Assembly (NCBI GenBank): GCA_017934175.1
Contig: JAGBKB010000081.1
Location: 50,535-114,534 of the forward strand
Origin: Lachnospiraceae bacterium
Lineage (GTDB): Bacteria > Bacillota > Clostridia > Lachnospirales > Lachnospiraceae
Length of the DNA: 64,000 bases
Reading direction: 5' to 3'
Positions within the stretch are counted from its first letter, which is position 1. Each line of letters starts with the position of its first letter. The translations under genes were made by a program, and so were the position numbers. Shown one piece after another: positions 52,662-60,636 of the stretch. The notes below the pieces were generated by a model that saw only the letters and a program-made list of their open reading frames with translations, made no database searches and was not told the DNA's origin.

Positions 52662-54149
52662 ATGAAAGATGAATTATTTAACATAACCCTTGACAACTTA
52701 TCTGGTTCAATGATGCTTACTATAGAGCCGAAGGAAAAAGTTGTCATCAATGAGTTTTGTTGTGAGATGATTAAAAAGACAAATGTATTCGGCATTCTTA
52801 AATTAAATGTCACTACAATCAATGGAGAGACAAAGTTTAATTATGATTTGAGTAAAAAAGTATCTATGCCAGAATTTGCTAAGGGTGGGTTCAATGAATC
52901 TTACGGAAGAAGAATTCTTTATAATCTTTGTATGGTATTTTTAAAACTAAATGAATACTATCTTAAACCTAATTATTGTTTGTTAAATACTGACTATACC
53001 TATATTGGTGATGGGTTAAATGTGTATTTACCATATATTCCTATAAAAGATGCAGTTACAGATTCATCGGAGTTAAAAGATTATTTTTTAGAAGTCTTAA
53101 ATAAATACTTTGCTGTAGCAGGAACTTCAGCTTATGATGAGATGTTTAAATACGTATATCAATGTCAGACACTCGATTTATCTCATTTTATAAGTAAGTT
53201 TTTAGCAAGTGAGGAACAAAATCAAAATAATTTTATAGCAGAAAAGCAAGAACGATTAGCAAATAAAATGCCATTACCAAATGCTAATCAACCACAGGTG
53301 CAAAATCAAGTACCGCCGATAAATATGCAAATGCCTATAAATCAGAATGCTCCAAAACCAAATGTGCCAAAGCAAAATATAAAGCCACAAGGGTTTAAAT
53401 TGCCAGGAATTGGTGCACCAAAAATGAATAGTGTTCCTAAAGCACCGGGTGGTGGAGCGATGAATATACCAGGTGGTGGTGGACTTAAGATTCCAGGTGG
53501 TGCTGAATTTAAAATGCCTAATGGTAATCAAGTAAAGGTGCCAGGAATAGGCAGCATACCAGATTCACAAAATGAAGAAAAGAAAGGTTTATTTGGATTG
53601 GGAGGTAAAAAACCTATGTCAAATCCAATGCCTATGCCAAATCCTATGAATAAACCAAGTCCGGTTCCAAATATATCAAATCAACAAGCGCCTAATCCTA
53701 ATCAATTTAATGTGCCACAGAATAATCAAGTGCAAAATAATTTTAATCAAGTGAATGTTCCACCAAAGTTTCCAAATGGTTTCCAAGGTAGTATGGATAA
53801 AACTATTATGATTGATGGGATGAATAATCAACCACAAAATATGAATGTGAATAGTGGCACAGCATACTTACAATACAGGGGGCAAAATATTCCAATAAAT
53901 GATAATGAGTTTGTAATAGGAAAAGCAAATAGTCAATATAAGGTAAACTTTGTTATTGCAGATAATCCACATGTGTCAAGAAAGCATGCAACAATTATAT
54001 TGCAGGGTAATAATTACTTTATAAGAGATGAGGGGTCAACAAATGGAACATTTGTAAATGGACGTTCATTACCTAAAATGATGCCACAGCCGCTTCAGAA
54101 TGGAGATGAAATCAGTATATATGATGAGGTGTTTAGGTTTTGTATGTAA
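52662..54149 (+). CDS. FHA-domain protein with DUF6382-like N-terminus
   Basis: The 495-residue cytoplasmic protein has an N-terminal domain resembling DUF6382 (about 1-185). A long P/N/G/M-rich linker (about 190-375) with IPGGGG-type stretches follows, then a C-terminal FHA domain (about 400-495) with VIGK, HVSRKHA and STNGTFVNG. FHA domains bind phospho-threonine. Just before the FHA domain lies MDKTIMIDG with Thr381, matching the motif in the two zinc-ribbon proteins, so the domain may bind its own chain or theirs after phosphorylation by the operon's kinase. GGGAGAAG lies just before the ATG. It is the probable adapter between signalling and the Tad machine. Confidence 0.88.
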   Translation: MKDELFNITLDNLSGSMMLTIEPKEKVVINEFCCEMIKKTNVFGILKLNVTTINGETKFNYDLSKKVSMPEFAKGGFNESYGRRILYNLCMVFLKLNEYYLKPNYCLLNTDYTYIGDGLNVYLPYIPIKDAVTDSSELKDYFLEVLNKYFAVAGTSAYDEMFKYVYQCQTLDLSHFISKFLASEEQNQNNFIAEKQERLANKMPLPNANQPQVQNQVPPINMQMPINQNAPKPNVPKQNIKPQGFKLPGIGAPKMNSVPKAPGGGAMNIPGGGGLKIPGGAEFKMPNGNQVKVPGIGSIPDSQNEEKKGLFGLGGKKPMSNPMPMPNPMNKPSPVPNISNQQAPNPNQFNVPQNNQVQNNFNQVNVPPKFPNGFQGSMDKTIMIDGMNNQPQNMNVNSGTAYLQYRGQNIPINDNEFVIGKANSQYKVNFVIADNPHVSRKHATIILQGNNYFIRDEGSTNGTFVNGRSLPKMMPQPLQNGDEISIYDEVFRFCM

Positions 54150-54703
54150 TTGAGATAATAAAACTTATTATATATTTTGTTTTACTTTTTATATGTGCAT
54201 GGACTGATTGTAAGAAAGGGAAAATATATAATAAGAATTTATTAAAATTTATACTGGTATATACATTACTTAATATTTTTGAATATGTATTTATATTTTT
54301 TACTGATAGAGAAAGAATAACTAAACTTAATGAAATTTTATTTGATAATTTAACAGGTTTTATAATTGCACTTGTTATAGGATTTGTATTTTATTTAATG
54401 GGAGTATTTAAAGGTGGGGATGCAAAACTTTTGTCCATAGTAGGGCTATGTGCTGGAAAAGAGAAAGAGTTTATTCATTTTGCAATCATTATATTAGTGG
54501 CAGGGGTTGCATCACTATATGTGCTAATTAAAAATAGAATTCTTATTAAAAGATTTAGAAGAATAGGACTATATATAAAAGGAATGTTTTTAGTAGGCAA
54601 ATATGAAAGATATACAACAGATGATGATGGTATAAAATTTCCATTTGCAGTATATATACTTATAGGAGAAGTATTATCTTATGTATATTGTTTGCTTAAA
54701 TAA
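54140..54703 (+). CDS. tadV: A24-type prepilin peptidase 2 (TadV-like)
   Basis: The 187-residue membrane protein has the TadV/CpaA pattern: WTDCKKGKIYN (first catalytic Asp) and FKGGDAKLL (second Asp) with about five hydrophobic helices. It should cleave the Flp prepilin leader. The frame starts at TTG 54140, overlapping the end of the FHA gene by 10 bases; no ATG is suitable. It is the second A24 peptidase in the locus. Confidence 0.85.
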   Translation: MYVIEIIKLIIYFVLLFICAWTDCKKGKIYNKNLLKFILVYTLLNIFEYVFIFFTDRERITKLNEILFDNLTGFIIALVIGFVFYLMGVFKGGDAKLLSIVGLCAGKEKEFIHFAIIILVAGVASLYVLIKNRILIKRFRRIGLYIKGMFLVGKYERYTTDDDGIKFPFAVYILIGEVLSYVYCLLK

Positions 54704-54769
54704 GAAGATAAAGTATAAGAAAAATTGATAATTTGTAAAATATTTATATTAATGAATGTAGGAGTTGGG

Positions 54770-55639
54770 ATGGATATAAAGTGGGTATCATTTACAGATA
54801 CAGGCTTACAAAGAAAAGTGAATGAAGATTCAATTTATTCGTTTAAGAAAGATAATTGTGCTGTATTTATAGTTGCTGATGGCATGGGTGGTTATGAAAA
54901 TGGAAAAAATGCTTCAGACACCATTGTAAGGTATGTCGCTAAGTATATTGAACTTGATATGGATAAAATAATTGCTGCTAAAAAGCAATTTGATAAGGTA
55001 TATGATCAAAATACATTTTTTGAAGATATAAAGAATGTTTTATTAAGCGCAAATAAAGAGATATTTGAAAATTACACAGCCAAAGGTCATAGTTCAGGTT
55101 CTACACTAATTATGTTAGCTATATATCAAAATGTATATAATATTTTTTGGGCTGGAGATAGTCATATATATCAAGTAATTGATGATGACCTAGTAGCACT
55201 AATAGTTGATGATGTGTGGGAAAATAATAAAGATGCAATAAAAGATTTAACTAAGGAGCAAATAGTAAATGATAAGAATTATGGTCGCCTAACAAATGCT
55301 TTCGGGACTATTGAAAATGTTAATATACATATGATGAATGGTTTTATAAAAAGTGGGATGAAGCTTTTATTGTGTTCCGATGGTGTATATAAGTATTGCG
55401 ATAAAAAAGTATTAAGGGAATTGATAATTAATAAAAGAAAGAATGAAGATATAGAAGATAAAGATAAAACTGTATCTGCAAATAGCAAAAATGATGAATT
55501 AATTATAAATAATAATAACGAAAATGAAGATGACAAGGAAGATAATAATATGCAAAACTTGTCACAAAAAATTAAAGAAGAAATATATAAAAATGGAGCA
55601 ATTGATAATCTGTCTTTTATTTATGTAGAAATTAATTAA
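54770..55639 (+). CDS. PP2C-type Ser/Thr phosphatase 2
   Basis: The 289-residue protein is a second PP2C phosphatase with VADGMGGYENG, SGSTLIM, WAGDSHIYQ, CSDGVY and AIDNLS motifs. A highly charged low-complexity insert (about 220-262, D/E/N/K-rich) interrupts the region before the last motif and is unusual for the family. ATG 54770 is preferred because AGGAG lies upstream and the PP2C fold starts at once. With the first PP2C at 38757 the operon has two phosphatases for one kinase, perhaps with different targets. Confidence 0.9.
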   Translation: MDIKWVSFTDTGLQRKVNEDSIYSFKKDNCAVFIVADGMGGYENGKNASDTIVRYVAKYIELDMDKIIAAKKQFDKVYDQNTFFEDIKNVLLSANKEIFENYTAKGHSSGSTLIMLAIYQNVYNIFWAGDSHIYQVIDDDLVALIVDDVWENNKDAIKDLTKEQIVNDKNYGRLTNAFGTIENVNIHMMNGFIKSGMKLLLCSDGVYKYCDKKVLRELIINKRKNEDIEDKDKTVSANSKNDELIINNNNENEDDKEDNNMQNLSQKIKEEIYKNGAIDNLSFIYVEIN

Positions 55640-55662
55640 TAATATTTATTTGGAGATATAGT

Positions 55663-56592
55663 ATGAATTGTAAAAAATGTGGAAATAAAATGGCTGATGG
55701 TGCAAGATTTTGCATATCTTGTGGTGCAGAACATAATGCCAATGGAGAATTGGTTATCAAGAGTACTTCTATTGATTATAACAAAACAGTTATGATAAAT
55801 GATATACCTACAAATAATAATAAGATTGATTATAACAAAACAATGATGGCAAATGATGTACCACATGAAAAGATTGATTACAATAAAACAATGATGGCAA
55901 ATGATGTATCGCATGAAAAGATTGATTATAACAAAACAATGATGGCAAGTGACATTCCACAGAATGGTTTTAATAATATTAACAATAGTTATAATAACTT
56001 AGATGCTAATAAAAATGTAAATGTAAAAAAGAAAAAAAGTTCACCTATAATTATTATAGTAGGTATAGTACTGATAGCTGTCGCAACTTTAAGTATAGTT
56101 CTACCAAGAATAAGAAAGAATAATTATAGTAACAATATTTCAAAATCAAAAGACATAGATAAAGATTTAAAAGTTTTAGAAAGTGAGTCAATAAGTGAAA
56201 CACCAATAAATGGTAATATAGTTGCTGATTTTGATAATTCAAGTGGGTATTGGTCAAAAGATAATGAGTTTTTTTACAAAAATGGAGTTCTTCAAAAGAA
56301 TCAATGGGTTGGAGATTATTATTTAGGGGAAGATGGCCGAAAAGTAAAGAATAAACTAATTGATGATACTTATTATGTGGACATAGAAGGTAAAAAAGTA
56401 AAGAATGAATGGTATAAATTCCAAAAAAGAATTGGAACTGGTGAAGTCACTGTATGGTACTATCTGGGACCAGATGGAGCTAAATTAAGAAATGCTTATT
56501 CGCCAGATGGTTACTATGTAGATAAAGATGGTATATATATACAAGAGGAAAATAAAACACCTGATTCAAAACGATATGTTCCAAATAATTAA
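55663..56592 (+). CDS. Zinc-ribbon membrane protein with four D-Y-N-K-T repeats
   Basis: The 309-residue protein begins with a zinc ribbon (Cys3, Cys6, Cys18, Cys21). It continues with four copies of a 16-18-residue unit containing IDYNKT[VM]M (Thr42, Thr60, Thr76, Thr92), then has a membrane helix (about 127-147) and an ectodomain with cell-wall-binding-type repeats (GYWSKDNEFFYKNG, YYVDIEGKKVKNEW). The repeats are 48 bases apart at the DNA level. The topology places the threonines in the cytoplasm, where the kinase could phosphorylate them and the FHA protein could bind. The ectodomain resembles that of the kinase. GGAG lies 9 bases before the ATG. Confidence 0.75.
   Translation: MNCKKCGNKMADGARFCISCGAEHNANGELVIKSTSIDYNKTVMINDIPTNNNKIDYNKTMMANDVPHEKIDYNKTMMANDVSHEKIDYNKTMMASDIPQNGFNNINNSYNNLDANKNVNVKKKKSSPIIIIVGIVLIAVATLSIVLPRIRKNNYSNNISKSKDIDKDLKVLESESISETPINGNIVADFDNSSGYWSKDNEFFYKNGVLQKNQWVGDYYLGEDGRKVKNKLIDDTYYVDIEGKKVKNEWYKFQKRIGTGEVTVWYYLGPDGAKLRNAYSPDGYYVDKDGIYIQEENKTPDSKRYVPNN
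55771..55968 (+). repeat. 48-54 bp coding repeats for the IDYNKT motif
   Basis: Copies start at 55771, 55825, 55873 and 55921 with spacings 54, 48 and 48 bases, always in frame. The last two are almost identical, which points to recent expansion. Confidence 0.85.
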
Positions 56593-56628
56593 AAACTAGT
56601 TATGCATTGCAATAAAAAGGAGTTAAAT

Positions 56629-57384
56629 ATGAGATGTCAAAATTGTGGTAGAGAATTAAAAAATGGTGCAAGATTTTGCATTGCTTGTGGAGCACAGCAC
56701 GATGAAAATGGCCAATTAGTTGGGAGTGGCAATCAAATAAATAGCCAATTAGGTAATCAAGGAAGCATTGATTATAATAAAACAATGATGATGGGCAACA
56801 CTGGCTTTAAGCAATATAGTGAAGCAGATAATGTGCAAAATTTTCAACAATATGACTATAATTATGCAAATGTGAATATGGAAAATGGTGAAAATATACA
56901 AAATGCTACTGCTAAGAAAAAAATCTCGCCAATACTTATAATATGCCCATTAATAATTGTTGTTGCATTGCTTGTATCATTGATAGGTGGAAAAACAAAA
57001 AAGACTACCAAAAAAGTTGGAAGTTCCCAAAATGAAACAGCTATAGTAAAAGAGGAAAATATAGAAACTAAAGAGCCAGTAAAAGAAACATCAGTTATTG
57101 CAACAGTTTCTATAGCAACTCAAAGTGAGCAAAAAGAAAAAATTCATCTTAGTGGTTATTGGTCTGCTGATGCAGATTATTTCTATATAGATGGCGAAAT
57201 GCAAAAAAATCTATGGGTTGAAGATTATTATGTGGGTAGTGATGGTAGGAAAGTAACTAATGACTGGATTGACAACAAGTATTATGTGGATGCTACTGGC
57301 AAAAAAGCAAGAAATGAATGGATAGAGTTTTCATTTTATGGTGAAGATGGTCAAAAAAAATCAGGGTTTTATTATGTTGATTAG
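56629..57384 (+). CDS. Zinc-ribbon membrane protein 2, 5' part, ending at an in-frame amber codon
   Basis: The 251-residue product starts with a zinc ribbon (MRCQNCG and FCIACG), has one IDYNKTMM motif (Thr52), a membrane helix (about 105-125) and the start of a wall-binding-repeat ectodomain that ends at FYYVD. It is a paralogue of the preceding protein. The TAG at 57382 interrupts the repeat, and the same frame continues with EGLKVTN, as expected for an uninterrupted repeat (YYVD-x-EGLKV). So the gene appears split by a nonsense change. ATG 56629 follows AAGGAG and gives the zinc ribbon at the N-terminus. Confidence 0.7.
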   Translation: MRCQNCGRELKNGARFCIACGAQHDENGQLVGSGNQINSQLGNQGSIDYNKTMMMGNTGFKQYSEADNVQNFQQYDYNYANVNMENGENIQNATAKKKISPILIICPLIIVVALLVSLIGGKTKKTTKKVGSSQNETAIVKEENIETKEPVKETSVIATVSIATQSEQKEKIHLSGYWSADADYFYIDGEMQKNLWVEDYYVGSDGRKVTNDWIDNKYYVDATGKKARNEWIEFSFYGEDGQKKSGFYYVD

Positions 57385-57396
57385 GAAGGATTAAAA

Positions 57397-58353
57397 GTGA
57401 CAAATAAAACTATTGATGGAAGATATTTAGATGAGGTTGGTTGCTATTGGCCAAATGGTGAAGAAAAAAATAAAGATTTAAAAGAGGACAGTGAAGAAAA
57501 AGAAACAAAAGAGTCAAATAAAAATGATGCTAATGCTAAAGAAAGTAAACAAGAAACAAAAAAAGAAACTGAACATGAAACTACTATTATACAAACTACT
57601 ATAAGAGAAACAACAACTATTGCTCCCATAGTTAATACACAAAATATAAATGTTGTAGTTCCAGAAACTACTATTCAAACTGTCAATCAACAACTTAATA
57701 ATACAAAAGAAGTAGCAAGTGATGGTAAAAGTGTTGCATATCAAATTACAGAAATTGCTCTTCCTGATGAAAATATAACTAAATATGTGAACTTAAATGT
57801 AAATGATGCAAAATATCCTAATCTATCATTGAGTGTAAATGAATGGAATAATAATAGAAGTCATCAAGGCGTGAATAAAGATGGTTCAATATTAGGAAAT
57901 ACTGTATCTATGGTTTATGATATTAGTGTTGAAAGAAATGATGGAAAGGTTTTTAGTATTATTGAAACAATGTCAAAATATGATAATGGCAAATTATATG
58001 ATAAAAAAAGAGTTTGTGTAACTTGGGATACAAATTCTGGTGAGATGTTATCATTAGAGTCAGTATTTAATGACGAAGATAAGTATAAAGAGTTTGCAGA
58101 TAAGGCAAAGAGTAGGATTAAGAGTAGTAAAAACTCAATTGAAGAAGATATATATGAAGAATTGATAAATAGTGAGGATGCTACAGATATATTTGAATAC
58201 TGTACCTGGTATATGTCAAATACAGGTATAGTACTTTTATTTGACAAAGATAAAATTGGTTCAAGCAAAGTAGATGGAATTTCAATAACCTTAACATATT
58301 CTGAGAGTGGTTCAAATATTAAAAAATTACTAAAAACAAAGTATAGATATTAA
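57397..58353 (+). CDS. 3' part of the zinc-ribbon protein 2 gene with a DUF3298-like domain
   Basis: This frame (318 residues from GTG 57397) is in phase with the preceding one, separated by TAG and four codons. It starts in the middle of a wall-binding repeat (DGRYLDEVGCYWPNG), has an E/K/T-rich stalk and ends in a DUF3298/DUF4163-like domain (about 115-315). It has no signal peptide or membrane helix, so it can reach the cell surface only as part of the upstream protein. AGGAAGG, which includes the G of the TAG codon, lies 7 bases before the GTG, so reinitiation is possible. I regard it as the distal half of one original gene of about 574 codons. Confidence 0.6.
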   Translation: MTNKTIDGRYLDEVGCYWPNGEEKNKDLKEDSEEKETKESNKNDANAKESKQETKKETEHETTIIQTTIRETTTIAPIVNTQNINVVVPETTIQTVNQQLNNTKEVASDGKSVAYQITEIALPDENITKYVNLNVNDAKYPNLSLSVNEWNNNRSHQGVNKDGSILGNTVSMVYDISVERNDGKVFSIIETMSKYDNGKLYDKKRVCVTWDTNSGEMLSLESVFNDEDKYKEFADKAKSRIKSSKNSIEEDIYEELINSEDATDIFEYCTWYMSNTGIVLLFDKDKIGSSKVDGISITLTYSESGSNIKKLLKTKYRY

Positions 58354-58414
58354 AGCGTATTATATTTATAATATCTGCCACATTTCTACCACAAACTCGC
58401 TTACAACCTACCAC

Positions 58415-58443
58415 TTAACAAAATAGCATTTTCATTTTATAAT
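58415..58443 (+). promoter_or_regulatory. Promoter for the GP-motif protein
   Basis: TTAACA (58415-58420), 17 bases and TATAAT (58438-58443) lie 64 bases before ATG 58508. Confidence 0.55.
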
Positions 58444-58507
58444 GACACCATAAGATAAAAGAAAAGGAGTTAAGAACTCCACAAAATAAAATAGAGAGGT
58501 GAACATT

Positions 58508-59119
58508 ATGAAAAGAAATGAAAATGTATTATCAATATCAACAATATCAGCAATAGTTTTATCATTAGTAGCAATGATGACAATGTCAATAATACTTATG
58601 GCAAGCGTAGATTATGCTAAAGAATTAGGTGATGAGTTTGGTGGACCTGGAATAGGCATAAAAGACAGTTCTTGGGACGGAAGTGTAGTTAATAGAATTT
58701 ATGGCTACGGCGATTTAAACGGCATTGTAGGAGATGAAGTTTGTGAGCATAAAGCACTTCCATCAAATGGACCTACAAATTATGTAGTATATGATGACAC
58801 AAATCCTATAGACCATTCTCTTATAGATATGGGACCAAGAAGCGCAAATAATGATGCTTATTCACTACATTTTATAAATGATGGTGGTCCTGGAATGAAA
58901 ACAGAGTCAAATGCATTAGGTAAAACTCAAGTTTATAACGATGGTGGTCCTGGCTTCACAGTTTCAGGTCTTACAGGAACAGAAAATGTATATGTAGATA
59001 AAGGGCCTGTAGGTTATGATAAGGCCGTTGACCCAAGCGATTTTGTAAAATTGATGAATATGAAACCTGGTGATTTCACATTTGTAGGTGGTACAAGAGC
59101 AGATAAATTAGGTAAATAA
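58508..59119 (+). CDS. Secreted or membrane-anchored protein with repeated GP motifs
   Basis: The 203-residue product has an N-terminal hydrophobic segment (about 11-32) without a clear cleavage site. The rest contains six motifs of the form x-[GNMK]-G-P: GGPGIG, SNGPTN, DMGPRS, DGGPGM, DGGPGF and DKGPVG, spaced irregularly. I do not recognise a domain. Related GP motifs follow the signal peptides of the proteins at 31901 and 37393. ATG 58508 follows GAGAGGTG by 7 bases. It is transcribed from its own promoter. Confidence 0.6.
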   Translation: MKRNENVLSISTISAIVLSLVAMMTMSIILMASVDYAKELGDEFGGPGIGIKDSSWDGSVVNRIYGYGDLNGIVGDEVCEHKALPSNGPTNYVVYDDTNPIDHSLIDMGPRSANNDAYSLHFINDGGPGMKTESNALGKTQVYNDGGPGFTVSGLTGTENVYVDKGPVGYDKAVDPSDFVKLMNMKPGDFTFVGGTRADKLGK

Positions 59120-59201
59120 TTGAGTTTTTAAGAGAATAGTTAAATAAGCACAGAAAATAAGCATAGAAATACAAAAAAATTAACACAAATTGAATATTTT
59201 A

Positions 59202-59238
59202 TGATATAATAGAACGGTATTAGCCGTTCTATTTTTTA
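59202..59238 (+). promoter_or_regulatory. Extended -10 promoter abutting a terminator hairpin
   Basis: TGATATAAT ends at 59210, directly followed by the stem AGAACGG (59211-59217)/CCGTTCT (59224-59230) and a T-run. The hairpin can end transcripts from upstream, while the promoter, starting near 59217, begins inside it and so escapes it. It probably drives tig. Confidence 0.55.
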
Positions 59239-59300
59239 TATAAAAAAATAAAAATAAACGGATGATTTATTTATGCAAAGATTTAAGGAGATACATTTTT

Positions 59301-60587
59301 ATGAGTTGTAAAGTAGAAAAAATTGGTGCGAACAAAGCGAAGTTTATTATTGAAATTGATAATGCTACATTTTTAAAAGCAGAGGATAAAGCCTTTAACA
59401 AAGAAAAAGGAAAGTTATCTATACCTGGTTTTAGAAAAGGTAAAGTGACAAAAGAAATGGCATATAAAGTATATGGAAGAAATGCATTTCTTGAAGAGGC
59501 AGTTAATCAATGTATTAATGATACATATTATGATGAAATAAAAGAGAGCAAAGAAAAAATCTTATCAAGACCAAAGGTAAATGTAGTTCAAGTTGATATA
59601 GAAAAACCATTTATATATGAAGCAGAGGTTGCTATTGCTCCTGATTTTAAAGTTGCTAATTATAAAGGACTTGAATGTAAAAAGCCAAATGTATCTGTTA
59701 CTGATGAAGAGATAAATAAAAGAATTGATGAAGAGAGAGAAAAGAATGCACGACTTGTAGCAGTTGATAGAAAATCTAAAAATGGTGATACAGTCACTAT
59801 TGATTTTGATGGTTATGTAGATGGTAAACAGTTTAAAGGTGGAAAAGGCGAAAACTATGATTTATTGCTTGGAAGCAAATCATTTATAGATAATTTCGAA
59901 GACCAACTAGTGGATAAAGTTGCTGGTGATGAAGTAGATGTAAATGTTACTTTCCCTGAAAATTATACTGAAAAGACACTTGCTGGAAAGCCTGCACTTT
60001 TTAAAGTAAAGATACATGAAGTAAAGGAAAAAGAATTACCAGAAGCAGATGATGAGTTTGTATCTGAAGTTTCTGAATTTGAAACTTTAAAAGATTACAA
60101 AGAAGATATAAAGAAAAAAATTGTAGAGTTCAAAGAAGAGAGAGAAAAAGAAAATAGCAAATCAAAATTACTTGAAGAGATTTTAAAAAATACAAATATA
60201 GATATAGCAGATGAAGCCATAGATGATGAAATTGATGGAATATTAGATGGATATAGACAAAGACTTGCATATCAAGGTATGGATTTGCAAAAATATCTTG
60301 ATATGATTCATAAAACTGAAGAAGATTTTAGAAAAGAACAAAAACCACTTGCAGAGAAAAGAATTAAAAATAGTTTGATACTTGAAAAAATAGCAGAAGA
60401 TGAAAAGATAGAAGCAACTGATGAAATGGTAGATAAGGAGTATGAAAGAATGGCTCTATCTTATGGTATGGACCCAGAACAATTTAAAAAATCTTATGCG
60501 ACTGAAGAAGATAAAAAGAGAATGAAAGAAGAATTGCGCTTCCCAGCAGTGCTTGATTTCATTTATGAAAATGCAAAATTAGTATAA
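59301..60587 (+). CDS. tig: Trigger factor
   Basis: The 428-residue ribosome-bound chaperone has an N-terminal ribosome-binding domain with IPGFRKGKV, a PPIase domain (GDTVTIDFDGYVDG, about residues 163-176) and a C-terminal helical chaperone domain. It binds nascent chains at the exit tunnel. ATG 59301 is chosen because AAGGAG lies 11 bases upstream and the family starts at this point; the longer frame has no support. tig-clpP-clpX is a conserved order. Confidence 0.96.
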   Translation: MSCKVEKIGANKAKFIIEIDNATFLKAEDKAFNKEKGKLSIPGFRKGKVTKEMAYKVYGRNAFLEEAVNQCINDTYYDEIKESKEKILSRPKVNVVQVDIEKPFIYEAEVAIAPDFKVANYKGLECKKPNVSVTDEEINKRIDEEREKNARLVAVDRKSKNGDTVTIDFDGYVDGKQFKGGKGENYDLLLGSKSFIDNFEDQLVDKVAGDEVDVNVTFPENYTEKTLAGKPALFKVKIHEVKEKELPEADDEFVSEVSEFETLKDYKEDIKKKIVEFKEEREKENSKSKLLEEILKNTNIDIADEAIDDEIDGILDGYRQRLAYQGMDLQKYLDMIHKTEEDFRKEQKPLAEKRIKNSLILEKIAEDEKIEATDEMVDKEYERMALSYGMDPEQFKKSYATEEDKKRMKEELRFPAVLDFIYENAKLV

Positions 60588-60603
60588 TATGTAGGTATTT
60601 ATA

Positions 60604-60631
60604 GGGCGAAGAAACATACGCCCGAGAGGAG
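60604..60631 (+). promoter_or_regulatory. Stem-loop directly before the clpP Shine-Dalgarno
   Basis: GGGCG (60604-60608) and CGCCC (60619-60623) form a 5-bp stem followed by GAGAGGAG. It matches the arrangement at 19931-19957. Confidence 0.35.
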
Positions 60632-60636
60632 AAAAA

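Noticed and set aside
57382..57384. TAG recoded as a sense codon
   Set aside because: TAG ends many intact genes here (for example the Rpn-like gene, rplM and rpsI), so global recoding is excluded; the split gene is a local case.
37393..58353. Secretin or other outer-membrane parts for the Tad system
   Set aside because: None found; this agrees with a single-membrane organism and does not indicate an incomplete locus.
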